Numbered from the stretch's first letter, positions 9,625 through 18,400 are shown. The stretch is DNA of 64,000 nucleotides from Pseudomonas lurida (GCF_013522705.1 NZ_JAAMRE010000022.1:1-64000); one strand, 5' to 3'. Notes: generated by a model not told the origin, from the sequence alone. Made by a program: numbers and translations.

Positions 9625-9903
9625 TTGAAACAGCTCTTCCGGCAGGAGCACGTCCATCTATTGTTCGCACCTGGAGACTCCAGTGCAAGTATCGGGCAAT
9701 TGATGAAAGACCTGGCGGACCGCGTGACGCGTTATCGCAACAAGCTGGAGGGACGCGCCGGTACCTTGTGGGAGACCTTCGGGTGTGCCGGTTTGCGTGG
9801 TTTCCGGTTCGCCAACCTGCGTACAGCTGCCACTCTATTGTTTGGCGACAATCGAGTGGGAGCTACTGGAAAACCTCGTTTTTCGAGAAGAAATCAGCAG
9901 TGA
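9625..9903 (+). pseudogene. Remnant of a REP-associated (RAYT/IS200-like) Y1 transposase
   Basis: The frame contains HVHLLFAPGD, matching the HUH metal-binding motif of Y1 transposases, then IGQLMKDLADRVTRYRNK and RAGTLWE, which match the region around and after the usual catalytic tyrosine. The normal N-terminus is absent and the sequence diverges completely after GTLWE, so only about 45 family-like residues (about 9646-9775) remain. No terminal repeats were found. No protein is assigned to the rest of the gap up to 10128. Such transposases are thought to mobilise REP/REPIN elements, which are abundant in this window. Confidence 0.7.
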
Positions 9904-10012
9904 GGCCAGGGTGCTTCACGACTTCGCGCAACTGCTGGCGATCCCATTGCGGGACGGGTATGACTTGATGGACGTGAGTGGCAGCAAGTTAAGTCCGCAA
10001 GCGGCCCAAGCG

Positions 10013-10039
10013 AAAACAGGGCGGTTTTTCCGCCGCCCT
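10013..10039 (-). terminator. Probable rho-independent terminator of the AI-2E family gene
   Basis: On the minus strand the arms AGGGCGG and CCGCCCT enclose an A-rich loop and are followed by GTTTTC. It lies about 90 nt beyond the stop of the 10129-11142 gene. The short T-tract makes it a moderate prediction. Confidence 0.5.
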
Positions 10040-10128
10040 GCCTCGGTTATCAAATGGTGAGTTTTTCGCCGCAAGTAAGCGCAAACCTGCTTTACTTGCC
10101 GCTTGCCGCTTGTCACTCACAACTGCCC

Positions 10129-11142
10129 CTAAACCATCCCCCCCAGCTTCAACTCACTCTTCAAATACGCATAGTAAATCGGCCCCGCCACCACCCCCGG
10201 CAAACCGAATGCCGCTTCAAACACCAGCATCGCCAGCAGCAATTCCCACGACTTGGCACTGATCTGCCCACCCACGATGCGGGCGTTGAGGAAGTACTCG
10301 ACCTTGTGAATCACGATCAGATAGCCCAGCGCCGCCACGGCCACCCAGATCGACAGCGACAGCGCGACGATGGTGATCAGGGTGTTGGACATCAGGTTGC
10401 CGATCACCGGCAGCAGGCCGAGCAGGAAGGTCAGCACGATGAGGGTTTTGGTCAGCGGCAGGTGGATGCCACACAACGGCAGCACCACGGCCAGGAACAC
10501 GGCGGTGAAGGCGGTGTTGAGCGCGGCGATCTTGATTTGTGCGAAGACGATGTTGCGAAACGCCTGGACCAGCAGGTGCAGGCGGTCGAACAGCGCCGCG
10601 GCCAGGGGCTTGCGCTTGGTCAGGTCAGGGATGCGCTGCAGCGCGATGATCGCGCCGAGCACCATGCCGATCAGCAGCGTCACGAACATATGCGCCGCGT
10701 CTTTGCCCACCAGTTGCAGTTCGCTCAGGTGCTTGCTCAACCAGTCGCCGATGGCCACACGGAACTCGGCGGCGCTGGCGGGCAGGTAGGCGTCGAGAAA
10801 CGGCGGCAATTGGCCGCGCGCGCGGTCGACCACGCCCATGAACTTGTCGAGGGAGGCGCCAGGATTTTCCGCCTCGTGGAGCAGGAAGCTGATAGCACCG
10901 GCAAAGATCAGGGCCAGCACGCTGACGATTACAGTGCCCAGCAAGGCTACCGCCAGCCAGCGCGCGCGTCGGCCTTCGATCAGCCGTTGCAGTTGAGGGG
11001 TGAGCATGTTGACCAGCTCGTAAACCAACAGGCCGGCCAGCAGGCTGGGTAGCAATTTGAGCGGCAATACCAGGAGCAATCCGCCAAAAATAATGATGTA
11101 GCTGGCCAGCAACAACATATGACGCTGAGAAAACGTTGGCAT
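10129..11142 (-). CDS. AI-2E family transporter (PerM/YdiK type)
   Basis: 337-residue polytopic inner-membrane protein. Hydrophobic segments include LLLASYIIIFGGLLLVLPL near residue 12, VALLGTVIVSVLALIFAGA near 70, the pair around MFVTLLIGMVLGAIIAL, and TLIVLTFLLGLLPVIGNLMS in the C-terminal half. The pattern and the GLLPVIGN motif fit the AI-2E/PerM exporter family. The substrate is unknown; family members have been linked to autoinducer-2 export or sodium-proton antiport. Monocistronic, with a candidate terminator downstream. Confidence 0.85.
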   Translation of the reverse strand: MPTFSQRHMLLLASYIIIFGGLLLVLPLKLLPSLLAGLLVYELVNMLTPQLQRLIEGRRARWLAVALLGTVIVSVLALIFAGAISFLLHEAENPGASLDKFMGVVDRARGQLPPFLDAYLPASAAEFRVAIGDWLSKHLSELQLVGKDAAHMFVTLLIGMVLGAIIALQRIPDLTKRKPLAAALFDRLHLLVQAFRNIVFAQIKIAALNTAFTAVFLAVVLPLCGIHLPLTKTLIVLTFLLGLLPVIGNLMSNTLITIVALSLSIWVAVAALGYLIVIHKVEYFLNARIVGGQISAKSWELLLAMLVFEAAFGLPGVVAGPIYYAYLKSELKLGGMV

Positions 11143-11269
11143 ACAGCCTCAAAACGAACGGCGTTAAAGGATGGGCAGTCTGCCAGCCTTGAGGGAATCA
11201 AGCGAGTGGGTAGGTTGTGAATGTGCTGGGAGGAGGCTCGCCACCTCCCACACCTGATCGCCTGCGCGG

Positions 11270-11569
11270 TCAGCCTTTGAGGCAGCTGCTCATGAAGGTC
11301 TTGCGCGCGTCCCCGGTCAGCGCCTTGGTTTTCGCCGACGCGTTGCAATCCTTCATTTTTTGCTGCTGCGGCGTCAGCGTCTTCGCATCATTGGCGGCCG
11401 GAGCCGACAGGCAGGTTTTCATGAACGCCTTGCGCTCGTCGCCCTTGAGCGTCTTGGTGGTGGCTTCGGCGTTACAGGTGGTCATCTTGGTTTGCTGGGC
11501 GGTGGCGGCAAAGCCCTGGGAGCACAACAGCAGGCCCATCATCAACAACGGTATACGCAGCATCTTCAT
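11270..11569 (-). CDS. PsiF repeat protein, periplasmic
   Basis: 99 residues with a signal peptide (MKMLRIPLLMMGLLLCSQGFA, cleavage after residue 21). The mature part holds two copies of a ~35-residue repeat with the pattern C-N-A-x-A-x-x-K-x-L-x-G-D-x-R-K-x-F-M-x-x-C-L, seen as MTTCNAEATTKTLKGDERK and MKDCNASAKTKALTGDARK. This is the PsiF repeat, named after a phosphate-starvation-inducible E. coli protein. The paired cysteines probably form disulfides. Molecular function is unknown. Confidence 0.88.
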   Translation of the reverse strand: MKMLRIPLLMMGLLLCSQGFAATAQQTKMTTCNAEATTKTLKGDERKAFMKTCLSAPAANDAKTLTPQQQKMKDCNASAKTKALTGDARKTFMSSCLKG

Positions 11570-11690
11570 GGAGTTTTCTCCCTGTTACCGGGCCGGGGGG
11601 CGCGGTCTTTCGAGAGTGTAGTCAAACCCTGTTACACCTTCCTGCGCAGAGAGAGGATAATCCCCGCTCATTCATCCATGCGGCGCTGTC

Positions 11691-12569
11691 ATGCAATACG
11701 CTTATCCCCTGCTGGCCATCTTCATCTGGGCCGGCAATACCGTGGTCAACAAACTGGCCGTGGGTTCGATCTTCCCTGCCGAAATCGGCTTCTACCGCTG
11801 GCTGCTCGCGGCCCTGCTGTTTACCCCGTTCATGCTCAAGCCGGTGCTCGCTCATTGGGCGACCATCCGGCCCAACCTGGGCAAGGTCTGCATCCTCGGC
11901 GTGCTGGGCATGGCGGTGTACCAGAGCCTGGCGTACTACGCAGCCTCCCTGACCAGTGCCACCAACATGGGCATCATTCTGTCGCTGATGCCGTTGATGG
12001 CGTTGACCGCCGCCATTATCAGCCTCGGCCAGCGCCTGACCTTTGGCGCGCTCACGGGGGCGATGCTGTCGTTTGCCGGGGTGGCGGTAGTGGTGTCGGC
12101 CGGCAGCCTCGGCGCGCTGCTGCAACACGGGGTCAACCTGGGTGACGCGATGATGCTGGTGGCCACCCTGGCCTACGCGGTCTACAGCACCCTGCTGAAA
12201 AAATGGCAACTGCGCCTGCCGCCGCTGGTGCTGCTGTACCTGCAGATCCTGGTGGCAGTGGTGGTGCTGTTCCCGCTGTACTTGTTGTCGGCGAAGGCCG
12301 GCCTGGGCTGGGCAAATATTCCGCTGGTGCTGTACGCGTGCCTGCTGGCGTCCATGCTTGCGCCACTGGCCTGGATGCATTCGGTGAAAACTCTCGGACC
12401 GAGTCGCACCACGCTGTTTTTCAACCTGCTGCCGTTGATCACCGCGCTGATCGCGGCGGTGGTGCTCAAGGAGGAACTGGCGCTGTATCACCTGGTGGGC
12501 GGGTTGCTGACCCTGGGCGGGGTGATTCTGTCGGAGCGCTGGACCACACCGGTGCGTCGACCCGCTTAA
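11691..12569 (+). CDS. EamA/DMT family permease
   Basis: 292-residue inner-membrane protein with about ten hydrophobic helices and two internal EamA repeats, the first starting AYPLLAIFIWAGNTVVNKLA and the second near residue 150 (VNLGDAMMLVATLAYAVYST). It belongs to the drug/metabolite transporter superfamily of metabolite exporters; the substrate cannot be predicted. Its TAA stop overlaps the stop of the convergent lipase gene. Confidence 0.88.
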   Translation: MQYAYPLLAIFIWAGNTVVNKLAVGSIFPAEIGFYRWLLAALLFTPFMLKPVLAHWATIRPNLGKVCILGVLGMAVYQSLAYYAASLTSATNMGIILSLMPLMALTAAIISLGQRLTFGALTGAMLSFAGVAVVVSAGSLGALLQHGVNLGDAMMLVATLAYAVYSTLLKKWQLRLPPLVLLYLQILVAVVVLFPLYLLSAKAGLGWANIPLVLYACLLASMLAPLAWMHSVKTLGPSRTTLFFNLLPLITALIAAVVLKEELALYHLVGGLLTLGGVILSERWTTPVRRPA

Positions 12570-13456
12570 ACCCCGGCGTCCTTCAAGCGTCGTGCGTGTT
12601 CGACAAATAGGCGGATCGGCTCGACGCCCTTGCCCACCAGGCCCAGGGACTGATTGACGATGTCGAAGTGGTCCAGCGCAAAGTCGTCGCCGATCACCAC
12701 ACCCAGGTGTGAACTGTAGCGCCCGACCATGCCGTCGCATTGGCCCTTCTCGCGTAGGAAGCTGCGGGCGAACAGCCGGCAACTGCGGTGGGTACCATCC
12801 AGCAGGTTGCGCCCACGGTCAGTCTTGCCCGGCTGCAAGGTGCCGGACCACGAGTAGTAGCGCACGCCATTGACCTCCTCGGCGCCCTGCCCGCCCCAGC
12901 TGTCGGGTAAACCCTGAGGATAGTGGCGATTGAACAGCGCCACGCCGGCGCTGGTCAGGGACTGGTGCGAGGCCCGCAGGTCCGCCTTGAAGCGCGGGCC
13001 GCGATAGCCGGTTTCCAGCAGGCCCATCATCCAGGCAACCAGGTGAAACACTGCGCTGACCAACCGCCCTTTGACGCTGTCGGTGGGGTAATGCGTGTGG
13101 AAATGGTCCGCCAGCTCCGAGCCGTGATTGGGCCCGGCCACCGACGTGACCGACGCCACCCATTCCGGCCGTGTGGCCGCCGCGTAGCGTGCGGTAAGCG
13201 CACCCTGGCTGTGGCCGATCAGGTTGACCTTGTCGGCCCCGGTTTCGCGACGGATTCGCTCGATCTGCAGCAGCAACTGCTCGCCGCGCACCTCGCTGGA
13301 ATCCAGCGGCGCCACCTGCACCGGGAATACCACCGCCCCGCCCGCCTGCAGAGCCGGGACGATGCCGTACCAGTAAGGGAAGAACCCGATACGCACGAAC
13401 CCCAGCATGCCGGGCACCAGCACCAGTGGATAACGTGTAGCCAACGACTTCGGCAT
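12566..13456 (-). CDS. Family I lipase-like alpha/beta hydrolase without signal peptide
   Basis: 296 residues aligning along their length with Pseudomonas/Burkholderia family I triacylglycerol lipases: YPLVLVPGMLGF (oxyanion region), DSSEVRGEQLL, the nucleophile elbow GHSQG (Ser83), aspartate at CDGMVG (Asp241) and histidine at LDHFDIVNQ (His263). Secreted homologues have a signal peptide, a foldase and a disulfide. Here there is no signal peptide, no foldase gene nearby, and both positions of the conserved disulfide cysteines are changed (DSWGGQG and GRYSSHLG). A cytoplasmic esterase or lipase is therefore likely. The substrate is unknown. Confidence 0.87.
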   Translation of the reverse strand: MPKSLATRYPLVLVPGMLGFVRIGFFPYWYGIVPALQAGGAVVFPVQVAPLDSSEVRGEQLLLQIERIRRETGADKVNLIGHSQGALTARYAAATRPEWVASVTSVAGPNHGSELADHFHTHYPTDSVKGRLVSAVFHLVAWMMGLLETGYRGPRFKADLRASHQSLTSAGVALFNRHYPQGLPDSWGGQGAEEVNGVRYYSWSGTLQPGKTDRGRNLLDGTHRSCRLFARSFLREKGQCDGMVGRYSSHLGVVIGDDFALDHFDIVNQSLGLVGKGVEPIRLFVEHARRLKDAGV

Positions 13457-13631
13457 GAAGCGAACATCCTCGAAAACCGCGTGATGCCTTGCAGACTAGC
13501 CCAGCCGCAAGTCTGCCTCATGACGTCGCGGGCAAATCCGATAAAACTTTTTGCCCGGCCCGGTACTCACAACTTGGAGCGATCACACCGACAGAGCGTG
13601 ACGTAACCCGGATTAGCCCCAGGAGATTGAG

Positions 13632-14162
13632 ATGACTGAAGCAAACTTGACCGACGTTGCGACCCTGCGCAGCCGCGCCCGCCAGAACGTCGAAAACGGT
13701 GCCGTAACCCAGGGCTATGACGCCGACCGCGAAGAAATCATTCGCCTGCTCAACGCCTCGCTGGCCACTGAACTGGTGTGCGTGCTGCGCTACAAGCGCC
13801 ACTACTTCATGGCCAGCGGCGTCAAAGCCGCCGTCGCCGCGCAGGAATTCCTCGAGCACGCCACCCAGGAAGCCGAGCACGCCGACAAACTTGCCGAGCG
13901 CATCGTGCAATTGGGCGGCGAGCCGGAGTTCAACCCCGACCTGCTGTCGAAGAACTCCCATGCTCAATATGTAGCCGGCAACACGCTTAAAGAAATGGTC
14001 TACGAAGACCTGGTGGCCGAGCGGATCGCGGTGGACAGCTACCGCGAGATCATCCAGTACATCGGCGACAAAGACCCGACCACCCGCCGCATCTTCGAAG
14101 AAATCCTGGCCCAGGAAGAAGAACACGCGGACGATATGGCGGACATTCTCGAAAGCCTGTAA
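13632..14162 (+). CDS. Ferritin-like (bacterioferritin/Dps-like) protein
   Basis: 176-residue four-helix-bundle protein. Di-iron carboxylate motifs are visible: NASLATELVCVLRYKRH (helix 1), FLEHATQEAEHADKLAERI (helix 2, ExxH), YEDLVAERIAVDSY (helix 3) and EEILAQEEEHADDMADIL (helix 4, ExxH). It corresponds to the P. aeruginosa PA4880 class, annotated as a bacterioferritin or Dps-like protein. Expected role: iron oxidation and storage, or protection from oxidants. AGGAGA precedes the ATG. A strong terminator follows. Confidence 0.9.
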   Translation: MTEANLTDVATLRSRARQNVENGAVTQGYDADREEIIRLLNASLATELVCVLRYKRHYFMASGVKAAVAAQEFLEHATQEAEHADKLAERIVQLGGEPEFNPDLLSKNSHAQYVAGNTLKEMVYEDLVAERIAVDSYREIIQYIGDKDPTTRRIFEEILAQEEEHADDMADILESL

Positions 14163-14172
14163 TTCGAAGCAT

Positions 14173-14214
14173 AAAAAAGAGGGGGAGCCGGTTAACCGGC
14201 TCCCCCTCTTTTTT
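14173..14214. terminator. Strong bidirectional rho-independent terminator
   Basis: A perfect inverted repeat, GAGGGGGAGCCGGTT and its complement, is flanked by A6 on the left and T6 on the right. It serves the ferritin-like gene on the plus strand and the 14220-14585 gene on the minus strand. Confidence 0.93.
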
Positions 14215-14219
14215 ACTTG

Positions 14220-14585
14220 CTATGACCATGACTCAGTCAGAAACCATGACAAGGCCATTCCGGCGAAGGAAGACATAGTGAGCAGGAAGGGCAGGACCAT
14301 CCATAGTTTGAGCCTTTTCGGCATACGCCTTACGTCCTCGGTAAGCACCAAGTGGCGCCATTGAAAAACCTTTGGGATGAGGATAACGATCGCGATAACG
14401 AAGAGACGTTTCAGTTTCCCTCCAAACAGACCGAACCCAAATCTGTATTTGACCGTCACTATAAATGTGCTGAGTTTTAAATAGTCCTCGGCTTCTTCAA
14501 GTTTTGTATAGATGGCATAAATACATATGGGGTAACTCAACATCATAATAATGGCCGATATCATCCCAAGGGGCTCAAGCGTCAT
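14220..14585 (-). CDS. Small membrane protein, candidate immunity protein
   Basis: 121 residues with about three hydrophobic helices: MISAIIMMLSYPICIYAIY (residues 8-26), LFVIAIVILIPKVF in the middle and LWMVLPFLLTMSSFAGMALS near the C-terminus. No known family is recognised. Its ATG overlaps the stop of the upstream LysM/glycine-zipper gene as ATGA. A small polytopic protein coupled to a membrane-active-looking protein is the arrangement of effector-immunity pairs, so an immunity role is inferred, not shown. It looks lower in GC than its neighbours. Confidence 0.6.
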   Translation of the reverse strand: MTLEPLGMISAIIMMLSYPICIYAIYTKLEEAEDYLKLSTFIVTVKYRFGFGLFGGKLKRLFVIAIVILIPKVFQWRHLVLTEDVRRMPKRLKLWMVLPFLLTMSSFAGMALSWFLTESWS

Positions 14586-15563
14586 TCGCTACCCCCTGAA
14601 GTCTCATAAAGACTCGTACCAACCTGTTCTCCATACTTGTTTCCTAGCGAGCCTCCGGCTGCACCTACAATAATCCCGCCAACAACTGCACAGCCTAGCG
14701 CTCCTGCTCCGGCGGTAGGGGTGCCAAAGACTACTCTGCACAGGCGACCATTCCGACAGCAGCACCAACCTCTGCGCCGAACGCTGCCCCACCAACCCCG
14801 AACGCCAGTTTTCCTCCTTCTACAAACTTCGCCCGCGTACATTCCTGTTCGCGTCCGGTGGAACATGCCTCCGTTATTTCCAACGCGGTCACTCCGACAT
14901 CCAGCGCGATCCCAATATACGTTCCTTTTTTCAACATCTCTGAAGCCTTGGCTACGCGCTTGACCGTCTCCTCATACCCACGAATTTCTCCGTGATGCCA
15001 ATAGCTCTTACTGGAAATACCCAGCATTTTTTAATAGAGCCCTCATTTTTCAACCCCGTACCAAAACGCGCCATACCAGAGAGCTGAAGATCCAGCCTCG
15101 CAAATAGCGTCCTGCGATTAGCCAGAAACTCACTCCTCGCCCCCATAGTCCCGTTCTTCAAGTACTGCTTATGCAACTCGTCGATGTCCTTAAGGGTCTT
15201 TTCGATTTGCGCCAAGTGCTTGCTCCATGCACCGGTGCCGCTTCCGATGGTGAGCGAGGCGTGGGACATGATTGCCTGTAGCTGATCGTAGTTTTTGATC
15301 AAAAACTGATCAGCAGCAGAATGCGCCAGCAACGCCTGTTTTATGTTCTGCGCTGAGCGCATCAGTTGCGCTTCTTCAGCAGTGCAAGACGCCGTGCGCG
15401 CATCAGGAATAATCACCAACTGCCCTGGCAGTACCACGACATTGCGGATGTGGTGGTTGACGGTGTCGAACTTTGTTTGCGCATGGGGGTTAAGAGAAAG
15501 GCTGAGCTTGAGCAGTGGATAAGGCTGCGGTCGCTCATTGATAAATGCGTAGGCTCCCTGCAA
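14582..15563 (-). pseudogene. Frameshifted LysM-like / glycine-zipper protein, candidate membrane toxin
   Basis: Three overlapping minus-strand frames read as one protein. Part 1 (15563 to about 15030) begins at a TTG preceded by GGAGGTG and contains a LysM-like segment (NVVVLPGQLVIIPD) and a helical region. Part 2 (about 15027 to 14731) starts MLGISSKSYWHHGEI and ends AAFGAEVGAAVGMVACAE. Part 3 (to 14582) continues GALGCAVVGGIIVGAAGG. The first shift falls on a T6 run at 15027-15032, the second near 14731-14740. The Gly/Ala-rich C-terminal part is a glycine zipper able to insert in membranes. The downstream gene overlaps as ATGA. Sequencing error, decay or programmed frameshifting cannot be separated here. 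Confidence 0.6.
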
Positions 15564-15713
15564 GGATTACACCTCCAAGTGACTGGGGCGGCCAACTATA
15601 GGAAGGCAACCCAGGAGACGTAAGGGGAATCAGGGGCGGTTTTAGCGCTTCAGAAATGAGCTACACAAGTCCAGGATCATACTTACGGCGCCGTGATAAA
15701 AGAGGCGGCCCAA

Positions 15714-15932
15714 GGGTCAAATGCCAGTCAGTTAAGGAGGAACACTGTAGCTGTGGTGAGCGGGCTTGCCCCGCGTTGGGCTGCGCAGCAGCCCCAATAG
15801 GAGCGTCGCGGTATGCCAGGCAGCTCCGAGACTATGTTTTGGGGCTGCTTCGCAGCCCAACGCGGGGCAAGCCCGCTCGCCACAGGTTACTGGTTGCCCG
15901 TTCCGTCTCTCAACTGACTGGCATTGACCCAA
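15714..15932. repeat. Giant imperfect palindrome (~220 nt)
   Basis: Outer arms 15714-15733 and 15911-15930 pair (GGGTCAAATGCCAGTCAGTT with AACTGACTGGCATTGACCC, one bulge). Inner arms of about 47 nt, 15750-15796 and 15838-15884, pair with about two mismatches; they contain GAGCGGGCTTGCCCCGCGTT and GGGCTGCGNAGCAGCCCC. The loop is about 40 nt. The inner arms are a Pseudomonas REP variant in inverted pairing. The element fills the 15564-15960 gap, which holds no other gene, and ends about 30 nt from the asmA-like stop. Confidence 0.85.
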
Positions 15933-15960
15933 GGGTCGCTCTTTCTGACATTTTCGACGA

Positions 15961-18030
15961 TCACCCCTTCACCGTCTTCGGCGCTTTACCTTCCTTCATC
16001 TGCTGCAGCAACGGCGCACACTCGTTCGGCTCACCGCCACTGGGCGCCACCAGCGCCAGCAGGCCGGCCGCCGGGCCGGCGATCACGCCCAGTGCAACCA
16101 TGCCCGCGCCGCGCAGGGCCAGAGGAATGGCTTTGACACCCGCATTCGGCTTGATGAACGGCCCATTGACGTACAGCGGCGAGCGCAGGGAGAACATCCG
16201 AAAACCCTTGGATTCGGGGGTGATGGTCAGGTCCAACTGTTCACTCGCCATATTGGCCGTACCGTCGACATAGATGATCGCGTTCTCGGTATCGAACACA
16301 AACAGCCGCGTAGTGGCCAGGCCACTCTTGACGCCGAAGTTCGCGGCGGCGCAGTTGATCTTCACTTCTTTGTCGCCGAACAGGCGACCCACCACGTAGT
16401 TGCCCACGTTGAGGCCGGCGATCTCCATCAGGCCACGGCTGATGGCGCCGTCGTTGATCAACATCTTCAGGTCACCGTTGGAGGTGCCCAGCAGCGCGGC
16501 GACGGAGTTGCCGCGCCCGGAAATATCCGCATCGCCGTTGAGTTCGCCGAAGCTGGTTTTCATCGGTTCAAAGCTTGGGAACAGCTGCTTGAGTTTGAAA
16601 TTGCGCGCGGTCAGCCGGGCACGCCCTTCCATCGGCGTGGTGCGACCGTTCAAGCGAATCTGCGCGTCGAGCTTGCCGCCGGCCACCCCGAAGCGCAGCG
16701 GTTCCAGGCTCAGTTCGCCGTCGTTGAGCACCAGGTGGGTGTAGAGGTCGGTAAAGGGCAGGTCGGCGCTGTGCACGATACGCTTACCGGTGAATTCCAC
16801 ATCGGCGTCCATGTCGCGCCAACGCTCGGTGCGAAACTCCTGCACCGGCAGCACCTTGGTGGCGGGCTGCTTGCTCTCGCCGCCACGGGCTTTCTGCTTG
16901 GCGTTGGAATCGGCGCCAATCAGGGGCGCGAGGTCGGTCATCAGCAACTGGTTGGACACCAGCGTTCCGCTGAGCCTGGGGCGTGGCTGGCTGGCGACAT
17001 AGGCCAGGTCGCCATGGATATCACTGTCGCCGATCTTGCCATTGAAGTTTTCGTAGCGGAACGACGCGCCGCTGGCCTCATGCAGCTTGGCGATCAAATG
17101 ACCGTCGGTGGCGTACGCCGGCGAATCCGGCAAGGTAACGCCGGTCAGCGGATACAGCTTGCTCAGGCTGGCGCCCGCGAGCTTCAGGCGCAGGTCGAGA
17201 GCCCCCAGGTTCAGTGGATCGGTCAGCGTGCCGGCCAGGGCGATGCGGGTGTCGGCGATCTTGACCTGCGCTTGCAACGGGAACGGCTTGGCCGCGTCCC
17301 GCAAGGCCAACAGGCCGCCGATCTTGCCGTCGCCGTCGAGTTTCTGGCCGTGGTATTGGCCTTTGACCTTGAGAGCGAACACGTAGTCCTGGGGCGCGGA
17401 GCCTTTCTCCAGCGCCTTTTTGGCATCGGCATCGCCGACGATTTCGCCGAAGGGAATGGGCTTGCCCAGCAGGTCGATGATCACATCGAGCTGGGTTTTG
17501 AGGGTTTGATCGTCAAGCGTCACGTGGCCCTTGTCGAAACCGATGGCACCGATGTCCACCTCCCAATTGGAAGGCTCGGCGTCGGGATCTTTAGGGTCGA
17601 ACGTGAACGTCCAGTTCGCGCGGCCGTCGGCCAGGCGCTGCAACTCGGCGCTCGGTTCGGTGAGGTCGATACGCGGGATAACCACACGCTGCGCCAGCAA
17701 AGCCAGGGGCGATATGCGCAATTCCACTTTTTTGAGCGTGACCATCTGCGGTTGCTTCGACCAGTCCGGGTTGCCCAGGGTCAGGTCTTCGGCAATCACG
17801 TGGGGCCAGGGCACCCAGGCTCGCCAGCCGCCTTCATCGGGCTCGCGCTGCCACTTCACGGCGAGGTTGCCATTGATCGCAAACGCGCGATGCAGCTCTT
17901 CGGAGACTTTGGCGTTGAGGGGCGGCTTGATGCGGTTCCAGTCAAAGAACACCAGGATCAGGACCACTGCAGCGATTAATACAACGAAGCTGGCGCAGCT
18001 CCAAACCACAATTTTACGAGTGCGCGTCAT
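15961..18030 (-). CDS. AsmA family protein
   Basis: 689-residue envelope protein. A single N-terminal membrane anchor (residues 8-28, WSCASFVVLIAAVVLILVFF) is followed by a long periplasmic beta-rich region. The AsmA C-terminal part includes GELNGDADISGRGNSVAALL and LFVFDTENAIIYVDGTANM. Family members resemble eukaryotic VPS13-type lipid-transfer proteins and are implicated in phospholipid transport and outer-membrane integrity. The C-terminus has a Gly/Ala-rich hydrophobic stretch (AGMVALGVIAGPAAGLLALV). It appears to be monocistronic. Confidence 0.9.
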   Translation of the reverse strand: MTRTRKIVVWSCASFVVLIAAVVLILVFFDWNRIKPPLNAKVSEELHRAFAINGNLAVKWQREPDEGGWRAWVPWPHVIAEDLTLGNPDWSKQPQMVTLKKVELRISPLALLAQRVVIPRIDLTEPSAELQRLADGRANWTFTFDPKDPDAEPSNWEVDIGAIGFDKGHVTLDDQTLKTQLDVIIDLLGKPIPFGEIVGDADAKKALEKGSAPQDYVFALKVKGQYHGQKLDGDGKIGGLLALRDAAKPFPLQAQVKIADTRIALAGTLTDPLNLGALDLRLKLAGASLSKLYPLTGVTLPDSPAYATDGHLIAKLHEASGASFRYENFNGKIGDSDIHGDLAYVASQPRPRLSGTLVSNQLLMTDLAPLIGADSNAKQKARGGESKQPATKVLPVQEFRTERWRDMDADVEFTGKRIVHSADLPFTDLYTHLVLNDGELSLEPLRFGVAGGKLDAQIRLNGRTTPMEGRARLTARNFKLKQLFPSFEPMKTSFGELNGDADISGRGNSVAALLGTSNGDLKMLINDGAISRGLMEIAGLNVGNYVVGRLFGDKEVKINCAAANFGVKSGLATTRLFVFDTENAIIYVDGTANMASEQLDLTITPESKGFRMFSLRSPLYVNGPFIKPNAGVKAIPLALRGAGMVALGVIAGPAAGLLALVAPSGGEPNECAPLLQQMKEGKAPKTVKG

Positions 18031-18400
18031 TGCACAGGACTCCTGAATACGACCGGCTGAAGGGCAGCCTTTAGGACAGCTTACAAGACTACGACTGGCA
18101 AACCGCCTGCGGGTTTAACCCAAACCCGTTTCAGCGGGAAAAAAAGCCGCTCAATCGGCATTTTCCTGACCGACTCGACAGATTTCTCAGCTTGTCGCGC
18201 ACCAATGTTACCCGCATGCGTGTCGAAAATACCCACTGCGGTGCAAAACCACGTGCTTGAGAGCCTCGTTCTAGAGCCCTCGGCGAGAACAATCAATTCT
18301 GTTGATTATTACCATTGTGTTTATGAACTTTTATATCGACTTATCGAGAGTAGCATTAGCCCTGTACCCACTTTATCGCCCTCCCAAGGAGCAACTGATC
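18031..18400. other. Divergent intergenic region
   Basis: 370 nt between the asmA-like gene (minus) and the secreted repeat protein gene (plus). The right third is AT-rich (18290-18350) and presumably holds the plus-strand promoter, but no well-spaced -35/-10 pair stands out. A 71-codon minus-strand frame at 18081-18296 has no family features. No RNA gene is recognised. Confidence 0.5.

Noticed and set aside
9785..10060. 91-codon plus-strand frame after the transposase remnant
   Set aside because: No homology is recognised, it overlaps the remnant in another frame and runs through a terminator-like hairpin.
10083..10112. Short GCTTGCCGCTTG-type repeats, also near position 1-13
   Set aside because: Too short and common in GC-rich Pseudomonas intergenic DNA to call an element.
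15656..16273. 205-codon plus-strand frame across the giant palindrome
   Set aside because: It is composed of the palindrome plus the antisense of the asmA-like gene.
18081..18296. 71-codon minus-strand frame in the asmA upstream region
   Set aside because: No family features and no clear ribosome binding site.
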